Source of the DNA: Actinoplanes aureus
Lineage (GTDB): Bacteria; Actinomycetota; Actinomycetes; Mycobacteriales; Micromonosporaceae
Direction: 5' to 3'
Assembly (NCBI RefSeq): GCF_015704865.1
Contig: NZ_JADQTO010000025.1
Coordinates: forward strand, 59,676 to 123,675
DNA length: 64,000 nucleotides
Positions 33,421 to 42,566 of the stretch are shown piece by piece. The position numbers and the translations under genes were made by a program. The notes under the pieces were generated by a model. It was not told the DNA's origin. It saw only the letters and a program-made list of their open reading frames with translations, and did not search any database. Within the stretch, counting starts at the first letter, position 1. Every line of letters starts with the position of its first letter.

Positions 33421-34356
33421 ATGGCGCGACGGGCACGGTACCGGCACTTGGTGATGGGGCTGGCGGCAGCGGTGCTTCTCGGTGCGGCGGCCTGCGGCGG
33501 TGACGGGGACGGTGACGGCAGAGCACTGCCGTCGGGCCGGCCATCCGTCGAAGTCTCGCTGGACCGCACCACGCGGGGCACCCCGGAGCAGACCAGGACG
33601 GAGCAGACCGAGGACCCTGAGCCGACCCGTACTCAGGAGACCGAGCCTGAGCCGACGCGCACCCAGGATCCCGAGCCGGAGCCGACACGCACCCAGGAAG
33701 CCGAGCCGGAGCCGACGCGCACTCAGGAAACCGAGCCGGAGCCGACGCGCACCCAGGAAACCGAGCCTGAGCCGACGCGCACCCAGGACCCGGACTCCAC
33801 AGAGGAACCGGCTGAGCAGCCGGCCGCGAGCGCGGCGGCCGTCCCGGTCTCGGACGACGCCGACTCCGGTGGCTTTCTCGGTTGGCTGCTGCTCTTCGTC
33901 CTACTCGGTAGCGTCATCGCGATCGTGCTGGTCAGCCGCTCGAGGCGGGTAGCGGTCTGGGAGGCGGAGGCATCCGCGCTGGCCGCCGAGACCCGGAGCG
34001 TGACCGGCGTACGCCTGCCCCCGGTGCTCACCGCCCGGACGGCGGCCGAGCGATCCCTCTCCTGGCCACCGGCCCGCGACGACCTGATCGATCTCTCCGC
34101 CCGGTGGGGGACCCTGGCCACCCGGTCCATCGGTGACGCACAACAGGCACACGCCGGCACGGTCGCCGCGCTCCTCCGGGATCTGGTCCCAGCGATCGAC
34201 GCGGAGAACGAGGCGCTCGCCGGCGGCCGCGAGTGGCACCGCCTGCGTCCGCAAGTGGACAGTGTCCTGGAATCCCTGAACGCGATCCTCACCCCTCAGC
34301 CGGCCCCGGGCACCGTGCCGCCCGCCGATCCCGGACCGGCACCGTATCCGGCATGA
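33421..34356 (+). CDS. Lipoprotein with PT-repeat spacer and membrane segment
   Basis: A 311-residue protein. A signal peptide with lipobox LLGAAAC (Cys about 25) precedes a region of ten-residue repeats of the form EPEPTRTQ(E/D)x (about residues 65-122), which are extended, Pro/Glu/Thr-rich and possibly glycosylated. After PAASAAAV a membrane segment follows (FLGWLLLFVLLGSVIAIVLVSRSRR, about 145-170), then a helical cytosolic domain (ARDDLIDLSARWGTL, DSVLESLNAIL). The lipid anchor plus a TM suggests an envelope-spanning sensor or spacer. GGGGAG precedes the ATG. Function unknown. Confidence 0.75.
   Translation: MARRARYRHLVMGLAAAVLLGAAACGGDGDGDGRALPSGRPSVEVSLDRTTRGTPEQTRTEQTEDPEPTRTQETEPEPTRTQDPEPEPTRTQEAEPEPTRTQETEPEPTRTQETEPEPTRTQDPDSTEEPAEQPAASAAAVPVSDDADSGGFLGWLLLFVLLGSVIAIVLVSRSRRVAVWEAEASALAAETRSVTGVRLPPVLTARTAAERSLSWPPARDDLIDLSARWGTLATRSIGDAQQAHAGTVAALLRDLVPAIDAENEALAGGREWHRLRPQVDSVLESLNAILTPQPAPGTVPPADPGPAPYPA
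33623..33792 (+). repeat. 30-bp coding tandem repeats
   Basis: About five to six imperfect 30-bp units encode EPEPTRTQ(E/D)x. Units differ mostly by synonymous changes (ACGCGC/ACACGC, GAGCCG/GAGCCT), so the array is not recently expanded. Copy number is expected to vary between strains. Confidence 0.8.
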
Positions 34357-34509
34357 TGGAGGTCAACGTCTGAGCCTATGATCAGGTGTCGCGTTTCCGG
34401 CACTCGACGGCTGAAGCTCCTGGTGGCGCGTAGTTTCGGCCGAGGTGGCGAGGCGTCCGCCGGCATCACCGGCGCCTGGTCGAGACGGTGATCGCGGGGT
34501 GATCGAGCA

Positions 34510-37002
34510 GTGACCGAGTCAGCCCGCCGAGCCCCTGCGGACTATCTCGCGGTGGGCGCCGGCCGGCCCGTGGCGCCGCAGCCGTACCTGCCGCGCCCGC
34601 GGCTGTACGCCCTGCTCGATGCGGGTGTGGAGCAGACGGTCACGCTGCTCCGGGCGGGTCCTGGCTGGGGAAAGACCACACTCGTCACCGCCTGGTTGGC
34701 ACAGCGACCGGAACCGGAGCGGATCGCCTGGCTGACCGTGCGGCACCGGCACACCGGTGTCTCGGCGTTCACCGGCGGCGTCGTCGCGGCACTGCGGGCC
34801 GCCGGAGCCACCGTGTCCGAGCCCGGCGACGCCGATGGTGAGGCAGAGTCCGAGGACGCCTTGCTTCGCCGGCTCGAGTCCGTTTTTGATCGCGCACATG
34901 AACCGACCGTGCTGGTTCTCGACGATCTGCACGTCCTCGACGGCACCGCGGCCATGCGCGCTCTGGCCCTCCTGGTGGCCGAACGACCCGCCGGCCTGCA
35001 CCTGATCCTGCTCAGCCGGAGCGTTCCGGACCTGCCGATGAATCCGCCCACGGTCGGTGTGGACGACCTGGCACTCGACAGCGACGAGGCCACGAACCTG
35101 GTCACTCTCTACGGTGGAGCGGACGCGTCGCCCGGTGAGGGGTGGCCGCTCGGCGTGCGGCTGGCGGCCGAGACCACCGGACCGGACGCGATCGACGACT
35201 ACCTGTGGCGTGAGGTGGTCGCCGTGCAGCCGGCCGCGATCCGGCGGTTCCTGCTGCGCGCCAGCGTCGTGGAGGAGGTCAGCCCGGCGCTCGCCGAGAC
35301 GCTCACCGGCGTGGTGGACAGCCTGCCGATCCTCGAGGAACTGGAGCGCGGGCTCGGCTTCGTGACGAGCCGGGAGCACGACGGCCGGCGATGGTTCCGC
35401 TGCCACGGCCGGCTGCGGGCGATGCTGCGGCGCCGGCTGGAGATGGAGGAACCGGACGAGGTCGCCGGGCTGCACGCGGCGGCCGCCCGCTGGTACGCCG
35501 GCGAGATCGCGGTTCCCGAGGCGTTGTGGCACGCGGCGGAGGCGGCCGACTGGGTCTATCTGGGCCGGATCGTGGCCGAGCTGGCGGTGACCCGGATCGT
35601 GTCGACCGACCGGCGATTTCTGGTGGACGTCCTGCGGCGGATCCCGCCGGAACTCCTTCCGACGACTGCTGAGCTGTGCCTCTGCTCCGCGCTGCTGATG
35701 CTGTTCAACGGTGACTACTCGGCGATCCCGGACTGTATCCGGCAGGCCCGGGCGATGCTGTCCGGCGAGGTCCGGGAGCGGCGGGCGGCGCGGGTGGCAC
35801 TGGACGCCCTGGAAGCGGCAACGGTGTTCCGGATCCGCGGTGACATGTCGGATCTGGTGGCGGCTACCGGCGGGATCCTCGCGCGGTTGCGGGCGGCGAG
35901 CGTCCGCGACATTCCCATGCTGCTTCAGCTTCGCGCCATCGCGTTGAGCAACAAGGGCGTCGGCCTGCTCTGGCTGGGCCGCCTCGATCAGGCGGAACAG
36001 TACCTGCGGTCGGGTCTGCGAGCGACTCGCGCGACCGGTCTGGAGCTCGTGGAGATCAATGCCGAGGGGCATCTCGCTCTGCTGGCGTACTTCCGGGGAT
36101 CCATCGGCGCTGCCGCCGAACACGCGGACTCGGCGTGCCGGCTCGCTGATCGGCTCGGGTTCGCCGACACCGCGATGGCCACGGCGGCCGCCCTGGCCTC
36201 GGCCCTGGTCGAAGTGGAGCGGGACCGGGTCGCCGAAGCGCAGGCGATGCTCCGTCGCGCCCTGCACACCGAGGCGAACCCGCCGGAGGCCACCCTCACC
36301 GTGGTCTCATCGGCGGTGCTGTTCCTGTTGCTCGCCGCCGATGACCCGGCCCACGCCGGCCCTTTCCTGCGGCAGCTGCGCCAGGAGACCGGCCCGTCGC
36401 TTGACGCTCCGTACCTGCGTCGATGGCTGGACCTGATCGAGAGCGAGATCGACCTGGCGCTGGGCGTCCCGGAGAAGGTGATCTCCCGCTACCGGTCCCG
36501 GTCCGCGTTGGGCCCGGCGGAACAGGCGGTTCTCGGCCGGGCGCTGACCGGGGTCGGCGACTCCACGGGGGAGCGGTTGCTGACGAGCGCCGCCGCCGGC
36601 CCGAACCGGATCGCGGCGGTGCACGCGTGGATCACCCTGGCCCGGCTGGCCGCGGACCGGGGGCAGAAGTCCCGCTCGGCCGAGGCGGTCCGGCGGGCCA
36701 CCGCCCTGGCCGAGCCGGACGGTATCCGCCGGCCCTTGCGCCGGCTGTACCCCGGCGGGCTCGACGCGGCATCGGAACACCGGCCGCAGACCGCGGCCGC
36801 CGAGCTCGCCGATCCGCTCAGCCAGCGGGAGACCGAGGTACTCCGGTTCCTGCCGAGCGTGCTCACCGCCCAGGAGATCGCCGGCAACCTGGGCGTGTCG
36901 GTCAACACGGTGAAGGCGCACATGCGGGCCATCTATCGGAAACTGGGCGCGGCCCGGCGCCGTGAGGCGGTGGACACCGCACACCGCCTCGGACTCCTCT
37001 AA
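34510..37002 (+). CDS. LuxR family LAL-type (MalT-like) regulator
   Basis: An 830-residue large LuxR regulator: Walker A GPGWGKTT at 50-57, VLVLDDLHVLDG as Walker B, a helical-repeat middle and a C-terminal HTH (LSQRETEVLRFLPS, VSVNTVKAHMRAIYRKLGA). It is clearly closer to the regulator at 14648 than to that at 11606. GTG start with a modest ribosome site. The 153 bp upstream lack the palindromic site. Convergent with, and overlapping by 4 bp, the ABC exporter gene. Confidence 0.9.
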   Translation: MTESARRAPADYLAVGAGRPVAPQPYLPRPRLYALLDAGVEQTVTLLRAGPGWGKTTLVTAWLAQRPEPERIAWLTVRHRHTGVSAFTGGVVAALRAAGATVSEPGDADGEAESEDALLRRLESVFDRAHEPTVLVLDDLHVLDGTAAMRALALLVAERPAGLHLILLSRSVPDLPMNPPTVGVDDLALDSDEATNLVTLYGGADASPGEGWPLGVRLAAETTGPDAIDDYLWREVVAVQPAAIRRFLLRASVVEEVSPALAETLTGVVDSLPILEELERGLGFVTSREHDGRRWFRCHGRLRAMLRRRLEMEEPDEVAGLHAAAARWYAGEIAVPEALWHAAEAADWVYLGRIVAELAVTRIVSTDRRFLVDVLRRIPPELLPTTAELCLCSALLMLFNGDYSAIPDCIRQARAMLSGEVRERRAARVALDALEAATVFRIRGDMSDLVAATGGILARLRAASVRDIPMLLQLRAIALSNKGVGLLWLGRLDQAEQYLRSGLRATRATGLELVEINAEGHLALLAYFRGSIGAAAEHADSACRLADRLGFADTAMATAAALASALVEVERDRVAEAQAMLRRALHTEANPPEATLTVVSSAVLFLLLAADDPAHAGPFLRQLRQETGPSLDAPYLRRWLDLIESEIDLALGVPEKVISRYRSRSALGPAEQAVLGRALTGVGDSTGERLLTSAAAGPNRIAAVHAWITLARLAADRGQKSRSAEAVRRATALAEPDGIRRPLRRLYPGGLDAASEHRPQTAAAELADPLSQRETEVLRFLPSVLTAQEIAGNLGVSVNTVKAHMRAIYRKLGAARRREAVDTAHRLGLL

Positions 37003-38750
37003 GGACTCCAGGCCGCCCACAGTTCGGCGTAGCGCCCACCCGCCCGCAGCAGCTCGGCGGGCGAGCCCTCCTCGACGACCCGGCCGTGGTCCAGGACCAG
37101 CACCCGGTCCGCGGTCGCGGCCTGGGTCAGGCGGTGCGCCACGATCAGCGTGGTCCGGCCCGCGGTGGCGGCCGCGGCCGCCCGCTCCAGGTCACGGGCG
37201 CCCGCACTGCCCGCCTCGGCGGTGGCCTCGTCCAGGACGGCGACCTCGGGTCCGGCCAGGACCAGCCGGGCCAGGGCGAGCTGCTGGGCCTGTGCCGCGG
37301 TGAGCCGGTGACCGCCCTCGCCGACGTGTGTGCCCAGACCCTCCGGCAGGGCCCGGAACCAGCCGGTCGCGCCGACCAGGTCGAGTGCGGCGAGCAGCTC
37401 CTGCTCGCCGGCGCCGGGACGGGCCAGCCGCAGGTCGTCGGCGAGCGTACCGGCGAAGACGTGCACCTCCTGGCTGATCAGGGCGATCCGCTTCCGGACG
37501 TGGTCCTCGCCGAGATCGGTCAGCGGTACGCCGTCGAGGCGTACCGCACCGCCGGTCGGGACGATGATGCCGGCGGCGATCGCGGCGAGCGTGGTCTTGC
37601 CGGCCCCGCTGGCGCCGACCAGGGCGACCCGGGATCCCGGCTCCAGGCGCAGCGTGACGTCGGCGAGCACCACCGGCCCGTCGTCGTAGTGGTGCTTGGT
37701 GACCACCACCTCGAGCTCCCCGGGCCCCGAAGCGTCGACTTCCTCACTGCGCGGGGTGGCGGGCAGCGAGGCCACCCCGACCAGCCGGGCCAGGCTCGCG
37801 CGGGCCTGCAGGACGGTGTCCGCCTCGAACAGCAGCATGCCGATCGGGTTGAACAACCGATGGAAGTAGAGCGCCGCCGAGGTGGCCGCGCCGACCGTAC
37901 CGAGCTGCTCGCGGACCAGCAGGAAGCCGACGATCAGTACGGCCGAGAGCCCGATCAGTTCGGCCCGGTTCACCCGCGAGACGAACCGGGTGAAGAGCCG
38001 GAACACGTCCAGCGACAGGTCCCGGGTGACCGCGGACCGTTCGGCGACGTGCGCCACGTGCGTCTCCTCGATCCGGTACGCCCGGACCGTCGCCGCCCCC
38101 TGCAACGCACCGGCCAGCGCCTGAGCGCGTTCACCGGCCGCGACCCGTTCCCGGGCGTAGTACGGCGCCGACCGCGGCAGATACCAGCGGAGCGCGAGCG
38201 CGTACCCCGGTGCCGCCGCCAGCCCGGCCAAGCCGAGCCGCCAGTCCAGCGCGAACAGGCCACCGGCGGTGAGCACCACCGAGAGCAGCGCCCCGGCCAG
38301 CAGCGGCCCGCTGCCGGTGATCGCGTTGGCGACCACCGCCACGTCGTCGCCGGTACGCGCCACCAGATCCCCGGTCCCGGTCTTCTCCAGAGTGGCCGAC
38401 GGCAGGTGCAGCGCCCGGTCGACGACCCGCTCCCGGAGCCGGGCCAGCACGGTCTCGCCGAGCCGGGCGGCAACGGCCGCGCCGGCCGCGGTCAGCAGGC
38501 CCCCGACCAGCGCCGCCGCCGCGATCACCGCGGCCCAGCCCACCACCCGGCTGGTGCCGGCGCCGGCCATCACGTCGTCGACCAGGCGGCCGAGCACCCA
38601 CGGCGGGACCAGCCCGGTGGCGGCGGCGCCCACCAGCAGGGTCAGGGCGGTCGCACTGAGGCCGGGTAGCCGGGCGAACTCGGCCCGGGTGACGGCCCAG
38701 GTCTCGCGCGCAGTGGCGGTCGGCAGCAGCATCCGTACCGGCTCGCTCAA
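36999..38750 (-). CDS. ABC exporter half-transporter (ATPase-permease), intact Walker A
   Basis: A 583-residue type IV (exporter-fold) half-transporter: six membrane segments in residues 30-310, then an ATPase domain with Walker A GASGAGKTT and Walker B VAVLDEATAE. The signature motif is LTAAQ instead of LSGGQ. The partner gene upstream has the reverse defect, so together they form one competent and one degenerate ATP site. The TTG start overlaps the partner stop as TTGA; an ATG six codons later is possible. Substrate unknown; a siderophore- or peptide-type role is inferred. Confidence 0.87.
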   Translation of the reverse strand: MSEPVRMLLPTATARETWAVTRAEFARLPGLSATALTLLVGAAATGLVPPWVLGRLVDDVMAGAGTSRVVGWAAVIAAAALVGGLLTAAGAAVAARLGETVLARLRERVVDRALHLPSATLEKTGTGDLVARTGDDVAVVANAITGSGPLLAGALLSVVLTAGGLFALDWRLGLAGLAAAPGYALALRWYLPRSAPYYARERVAAGERAQALAGALQGAATVRAYRIEETHVAHVAERSAVTRDLSLDVFRLFTRFVSRVNRAELIGLSAVLIVGFLLVREQLGTVGAATSAALYFHRLFNPIGMLLFEADTVLQARASLARLVGVASLPATPRSEEVDASGPGELEVVVTKHHYDDGPVVLADVTLRLEPGSRVALVGASGAGKTTLAAIAAGIIVPTGGAVRLDGVPLTDLGEDHVRKRIALISQEVHVFAGTLADDLRLARPGAGEQELLAALDLVGATGWFRALPEGLGTHVGEGGHRLTAAQAQQLALARLVLAGPEVAVLDEATAEAGSAGARDLERAAAAATAGRTTLIVAHRLTQAATADRVLVLDHGRVVEEGSPAELLRAGGRYAELWAAWSP

Positions 38751-40435
38751 CGCAGCACCGCCTCCCGGTAGCGCGGCTCAGCCGCGACGAGCTCCTCGTG
38801 CGTGCCCTCGGCGGCGACCCGGCCGGCGTCCAGCACGACCACCCGGGTCGCGGCCCGCAGCAGGGCGGGGCTGCTGGTGACGACGACGGTGGCCAGTGGT
38901 GGCCGCGCGCGGGTGGCGGTGAGCCGTTCGGCGATCAGAGCCTCGGTGACGGCGTCCACCGCGGTGGTCGGATCGTGCAGCACCAGCACCGGAGGTCCGG
39001 CGGCGACGGCCCGGGCGAGCGCCACCCGCTGCCGCTGGCCGCCGGAGAGGTTGGCGCCCCGCTCGATGAGCTCCTGGTCCAAGCCTTCCGGATGGCTTTC
39101 CAGCACGTCCTCGGCGGCGGCGACCCGGACCGCGGCCAGCAGGTCCCGGTCGTCCGCGGCCGCGCCGACGGCCAGGTTGCCGCGCAGCGTGCCCTCGAAG
39201 AGCGTGACGTCGTGCCGTTCGACGAGCACCACACCACGGGCCGCCGCCAAGCGCAGCGTCTGCGCCGGGGCGCCGTCGATGCGGACCTCGCCCCGGTACT
39301 CCTCGCGTGGCACGGTTCCGGCGAGCACCGCCAGCAGGGCTTCGGCGTCGCGTGGCTCGTACGCCAGCACCCCCAGCACCTCGCCCGCCTCGACCCGCAG
39401 ATCCAGGCCGGCCAGCGTGCCGTACCGAATCTCGTCGAGAACGAGCCGCTCCCCGGCCGGCGGCGCGGCATCGGCCTCGCCCGGCAGCACGGCCGGCGCC
39501 GCTTCGAGCACCCGGCTGATCCGTCCGGCCGAGGCCCGGGCCGTGGCCCACATCTGCACGCACCAGCCGAGCGTCTGCACCGGCTCGGCGATGAACTGGG
39601 CCAGCCCCACCACCGCGACCAGCTCACCCACGGTGATCCGGCCGTTCAGCGCGAGCCAGCCGGCGACGCCGGTGATGGCGGCGAGCAGCAGCCCGTTCAC
39701 CGTGGTGGTGAGGCCGAGGTGCAGGCCTTTCGTGGTGGCGGCGCGCAGCGTGTCGGCGAGGGCGCGGCGGCTGGCGGCCGCGTACCGGCCGGCCGCGTGA
39801 TGCTGCGCGCCGATGCCGCGCAGCACGCGCAGGCCGGAGACGAGATCCACCGCGGTCGCGGTGGTCGCGGCGAGGGCCTCCTGCTGGGCGTCGGCGCGCC
39901 GGGTGAGCAGTGGGGCGAGGCGCTGCAAACCCAGAACCACCAGGGGTACGCCGAACAGCACGCCGATGCCGAGCGGCGGGTCGACGACGATCAGTGCCAC
40001 CGCGGAGACGACGAGCGCGGTGCACGCCGCGGCGGCCATCCCCGCCGCCCGGATCGCCTCCACGGTCTGGTCGGCGTCCGAGGAGGCGATGCTCAGCAGT
40101 TCCCCGTCGCGCAGCCCGGACCGCTGCCCGCGCGGGTCGAGCGCCCGCTCGGCGATCCGCACCCGGGCGAAGTGGGCCTCGTGCTCAGCCGCGCCGAAGG
40201 AGAGCCAGGCACCGGTCCGCCAGGCGAAGGCCAGCACGGTGAAGAGGCCGGCGAGCCCGGCGAGCGAGAGCAGCAGCGCGCCGGTGTCCGAGGTGGCCAC
40301 CGCCCGGTCGATCACGATGCCGATGGCCACCGGCACCATCGCCTCGGCGGCCTGATGCAGGCAGAGCAGCGCCACCCCGGCGGTCAGCCGCCCACGCTGC
40401 CGGCGCAGGGCAGCTCGCAGCAGTTGGTTGCTCAT
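38747..40435 (-). CDS. ABC exporter half-transporter, degenerate Walker A
   Basis: A 562-residue half-transporter. Six membrane segments precede an ATPase domain where Walker A is lost (GVLAYEPRDAEAL in place of GxxGxGKST), but the signature LSGGQRQRVALARA is intact and Walker B reads VLVLHDPTTAVD, with Pro in place of the catalytic Glu. This is the classic degenerate-site half of a heterodimeric exporter-fold transporter. ATG 40435 is preferred; the frame continues upstream as low-complexity. An AGCCTAACC half-site resembling an iron box lies at 40534-40542. Confidence 0.87.
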   Translation of the reverse strand: MSNQLLRAALRRQRGRLTAGVALLCLHQAAEAMVPVAIGIVIDRAVATSDTGALLLSLAGLAGLFTVLAFAWRTGAWLSFGAAEHEAHFARVRIAERALDPRGQRSGLRDGELLSIASSDADQTVEAIRAAGMAAAACTALVVSAVALIVVDPPLGIGVLFGVPLVVLGLQRLAPLLTRRADAQQEALAATTATAVDLVSGLRVLRGIGAQHHAAGRYAAASRRALADTLRAATTKGLHLGLTTTVNGLLLAAITGVAGWLALNGRITVGELVAVVGLAQFIAEPVQTLGWCVQMWATARASAGRISRVLEAAPAVLPGEADAAPPAGERLVLDEIRYGTLAGLDLRVEAGEVLGVLAYEPRDAEALLAVLAGTVPREEYRGEVRIDGAPAQTLRLAAARGVVLVERHDVTLFEGTLRGNLAVGAAADDRDLLAAVRVAAAEDVLESHPEGLDQELIERGANLSGGQRQRVALARAVAAGPPVLVLHDPTTAVDAVTEALIAERLTATRARPPLATVVVTSSPALLRAATRVVVLDAGRVAAEGTHEELVAAEPRYREAVLR

Positions 40436-40606
40436 GCCGTGCGGGGAGTGCTGAACCCGGCAACCGTCACGGATCCCGCTCCCATCGCAGAGTGCCCGAA
40501 CTCGCCGGCCGCTCCGGCCGGCGAAAGTGAGGCAGCCTAACCATCCCGGCACGGGCTCCCGCACCGGATTATGCTCGTAGTAAGACTTTAATCTCGGAGG
40601 TGCCCG
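40436..40606. promoter_or_regulatory. Divergent promoter region with hairpin and iron-box-like half-site
   Basis: Between the ABC exporter and HAD genes. It contains a perfect 8-bp hairpin (CGCCGGCC with GGCCGGCG, about 40503-40523), AGCCTAACC at 40534-40542 resembling half of an IdeR/DtxR box, and an A/T-rich stretch near 40568-40592 that probably holds the HAD promoter. Only the sequences are seen; the roles are inferred. Confidence 0.4.
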
Positions 40607-41215
40607 ATGGACCTGCTGGAGATCGACGCCGTCCTGCTGGACATGGACGGCACACTCGTCGAGTCGCATGCCGCCGTCGAGCGGGCTTGGCGTACCTGGG
40701 CCGCCGAGCACGGCGTGGATGCCGACGCGGTGCTGGCCGTAGCCCACGGCGCCCCGGCGCACACCACCGCCCGCCGCTTCCTGCCCGGCGCCGACGACGA
40801 GACCATCGCCACCGCCGCCGCCCGCCAACTAGACCTGCAGTACGACGATCTAGCCGACGTGACCGCGGCCCCCGGCGCCACCGACCTGCTCACCGTCCTG
40901 GCCGAACGCCGGCTCCCGTGGGCCGTGGTGACCAGCGCCGACGTGCGGCTGGCCCAGGCCCGGCTCGGCGCCGCCGGCATCACCCCGCCGCTGTTGGTGA
41001 CGGTCGAGGACGTACCGCGGGGCAAGCCCGCCCCCGACGGCTACCTGCACGCCGCCGCCTCCCTGGGCGTCGCACCCCGCCGCTGCCTGGTCGTCGAGGA
41101 CGCCGACGTCGGCATCCGAGCCGGCCGCGCCGCCGGCGCCCGCACCGCCGGCCTGCGCGGCATCGACGCCGACCTGAAAGTCAGCGACCTCGCCGAACTC
41201 GCCCGCCTCCTTTAG
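40607..41215 (+). CDS. HAD family hydrolase (phosphatase-like)
   Basis: A 202-residue haloacid-dehalogenase phosphatase of the sugar-phosphatase type. Motif I LDMDGT gives D12 and D14, motif II is VVTSAD near 108, motif III GKPAPDGYL and motif IV VVEDADVGIRAG. Substrate unknown; sugar phosphates are typical. CGGAGG precedes the ATG. Only 11 bp separate its stop from copy B of the dispersed repeat. Confidence 0.9.
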   Translation: MDLLEIDAVLLDMDGTLVESHAAVERAWRTWAAEHGVDADAVLAVAHGAPAHTTARRFLPGADDETIATAAARQLDLQYDDLADVTAAPGATDLLTVLAERRLPWAVVTSADVRLAQARLGAAGITPPLLVTVEDVPRGKPAPDGYLHAAASLGVAPRRCLVVEDADVGIRAGRAAGARTAGLRGIDADLKVSDLAELARLL

Positions 41216-41226
41216 ACCCGTGCCCT

Positions 41227-41351
41227 TTCGGGGTACGCGCAACCGGTCGTCCCGCCGAAGCCGACCCCGTCCCCGCTCTCCCGGCGCGGACCAGGCTTTC
41301 CGTCCCGGCCCCAGCGCGACCGCCGGGAAACAGCATCACCTGACGGTTACG
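41227..41351 (-). repeat. Dispersed ~125-bp repeat, copy B (inverted)
   Basis: The reverse complement is nearly identical to 649-771. The pair encloses about 40.5 kb in inverted orientation, a configuration that could support inversion by homologous recombination. A shorter, rearranged relative may lie at 60966-61100 (shared GTCCCGCCGAA and GCGTACCCGAAAGGG). Confidence 0.8.
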
Positions 41352-41590
41352 GCGCTCACGGTCCTCGGCGCCCGTCACGCAAAGCATGGGATTGCTAGCC
41401 GCGTCAGGGGCCTGAGCGCCAGCCGGGGCCGGACCGGGCCGGGATGCGGGGATGCGGACTTGCGGCCGAAATGGCGGCCCGGCGAGCGCCGTCAGGCCCC
41501 GCCGCCTGCTGGAGTGCCGCCTGGTCTGTCCCGGAACGGGACGCCCAACGAACCCGGAAGCCACCCGGCGACCTGGGTCCGACGCCGGTG

Positions 41591-41607
41591 TCATCCGATG
41601 CGGATGA
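41591..41607 (+). promoter_or_regulatory. Palindromic site 17 (TCATCC-N5-GGATGA, perfect) with -10
   Basis: Both half-sites match. AAGACT (41630-41635) begins 22 nt beyond the site, predicting a transcript from about 41642 and an unusually long leader of ~85 nt before the ATG at 41727. Confidence 0.65.
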
Positions 41608-41726
41608 GGCACTGGAGCGTGCCCGGCGGAAGACTGCGATGGCGCCGGCCCCGCGGTTCCAGCACGTGGGGCTGATTGCGGCTGCCGCGCCGCGGCATGC
41701 CTGAGCTCGGACGCGGAGACGTCGCC

Positions 41727-42566
41727 ATGTCGAAGAAGGACAAGAACCGGCCGAAGAGCGCGAAGGTGGCCGCCCCGGTGGCCAGGATGAAGCGCCGGGC
41801 GTACGAGAACGAGATGCGGCATCTGCACGGTGAGCTGGTGGCCATGCAGGAGTGGGTCAAGGCGACCAAAGCCAAGATCTGCGTCGTGTTCGAGGGCCGG
41901 GACACGGCCGGCAAGGGCGGCACCATCAAGCGGATCACCGAGCGGGTCAGCCCGCGGGTGTTCCGGGTGGTCGCTCTGCCCACGCCGACCGAGCGGGAGA
42001 AGAGCCAGATGTACGCGCAGCGCTACGTCGCACACTTCCCGGCCGGCGGCGAAGTCGTGATCTTCGATCGGTCCTGGTACAACCGGGCCGGCGTCGAGCC
42101 GGTGATGGGTTTCTGCACTCCGGAGCAGACCGAGCGGTTCCTGCAGACCGTCCCGGCCTGGGAGAAGGCGATGACCGACTCCGGGATCCTGCTGCTCAAG
42201 TACTGGCTGGAGGTCAGTGCCGAGGAGCAGACCCGGCGTTTGGAGAGCCGCATCCACGACCCGCGCAAGGTGTGGAAGCTGTCCGACATGGACCTCAAGT
42301 CGTACACCCACTGGTACGACTACTCCCGGGCCCGGGACGAGATGCTGGCTCGCACCGACACCGCCTGGGCACCCTGGTACGTCGCCAACACCGACGACAA
42401 GAAGCGCGCCCGTCTGAACATCATCAGTCACCTGCTGAGCCAGGTCCCGTACGAGCCGCTGAAGACCCGCGACGTCAAGCTGCCCCGGCGCCAGCAGGCG
42501 GACGACTACCAGGAGACGGACCTGACGGCGCGGCACATTCCGACACCGTTCGGGGAGCTGGCGTGA
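41727..42566 (+). CDS. Polyphosphate kinase 2 family protein
   Basis: A 279-residue PPK2 enzyme with a basic N-terminus, Walker A GRDTAGKGG (57-65), RYVAHFPAGGE and Walker B FDRSWYNRAGVE, then KLSDMDLKSYTHWYDYS. It differs from the first PPK2 at the residue after GRD (T against A) and in the N-terminal extension, so the two may prefer different nucleotides or directions. ATG 41727 has GGAGA upstream; an ATG ten codons earlier is possible. It overlaps the P-type ATPase start (GTGA), a striking coupling of polyphosphate-driven nucleotide synthesis with an ion pump. Confidence 0.9.
   Translation: MSKKDKNRPKSAKVAAPVARMKRRAYENEMRHLHGELVAMQEWVKATKAKICVVFEGRDTAGKGGTIKRITERVSPRVFRVVALPTPTEREKSQMYAQRYVAHFPAGGEVVIFDRSWYNRAGVEPVMGFCTPEQTERFLQTVPAWEKAMTDSGILLLKYWLEVSAEEQTRRLESRIHDPRKVWKLSDMDLKSYTHWYDYSRARDEMLARTDTAWAPWYVANTDDKKRARLNIISHLLSQVPYEPLKTRDVKLPRRQQADDYQETDLTARHIPTPFGELA

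Larger units (their letters stand above)
41216..41726. other. Intergenic region with repeat copy B and a promoter site
   Basis: About 510 bp without a credible gene. It holds the inverted copy of the dispersed repeat (41227-41351) followed by palindromic site 17 (41591-41607) and the predicted leader of the second PPK2 gene. The open frames crossing it encode Arg/Pro-rich low-complexity sequence. Confidence 0.6.

Noticed and set aside
41181..42536. A 451-codon minus-strand frame across the repeat and second PPK2 gene
   Set aside because: It is the antisense shadow of the PPK2 gene joined to repeat DNA; the N-terminal half is PPK2 complement.
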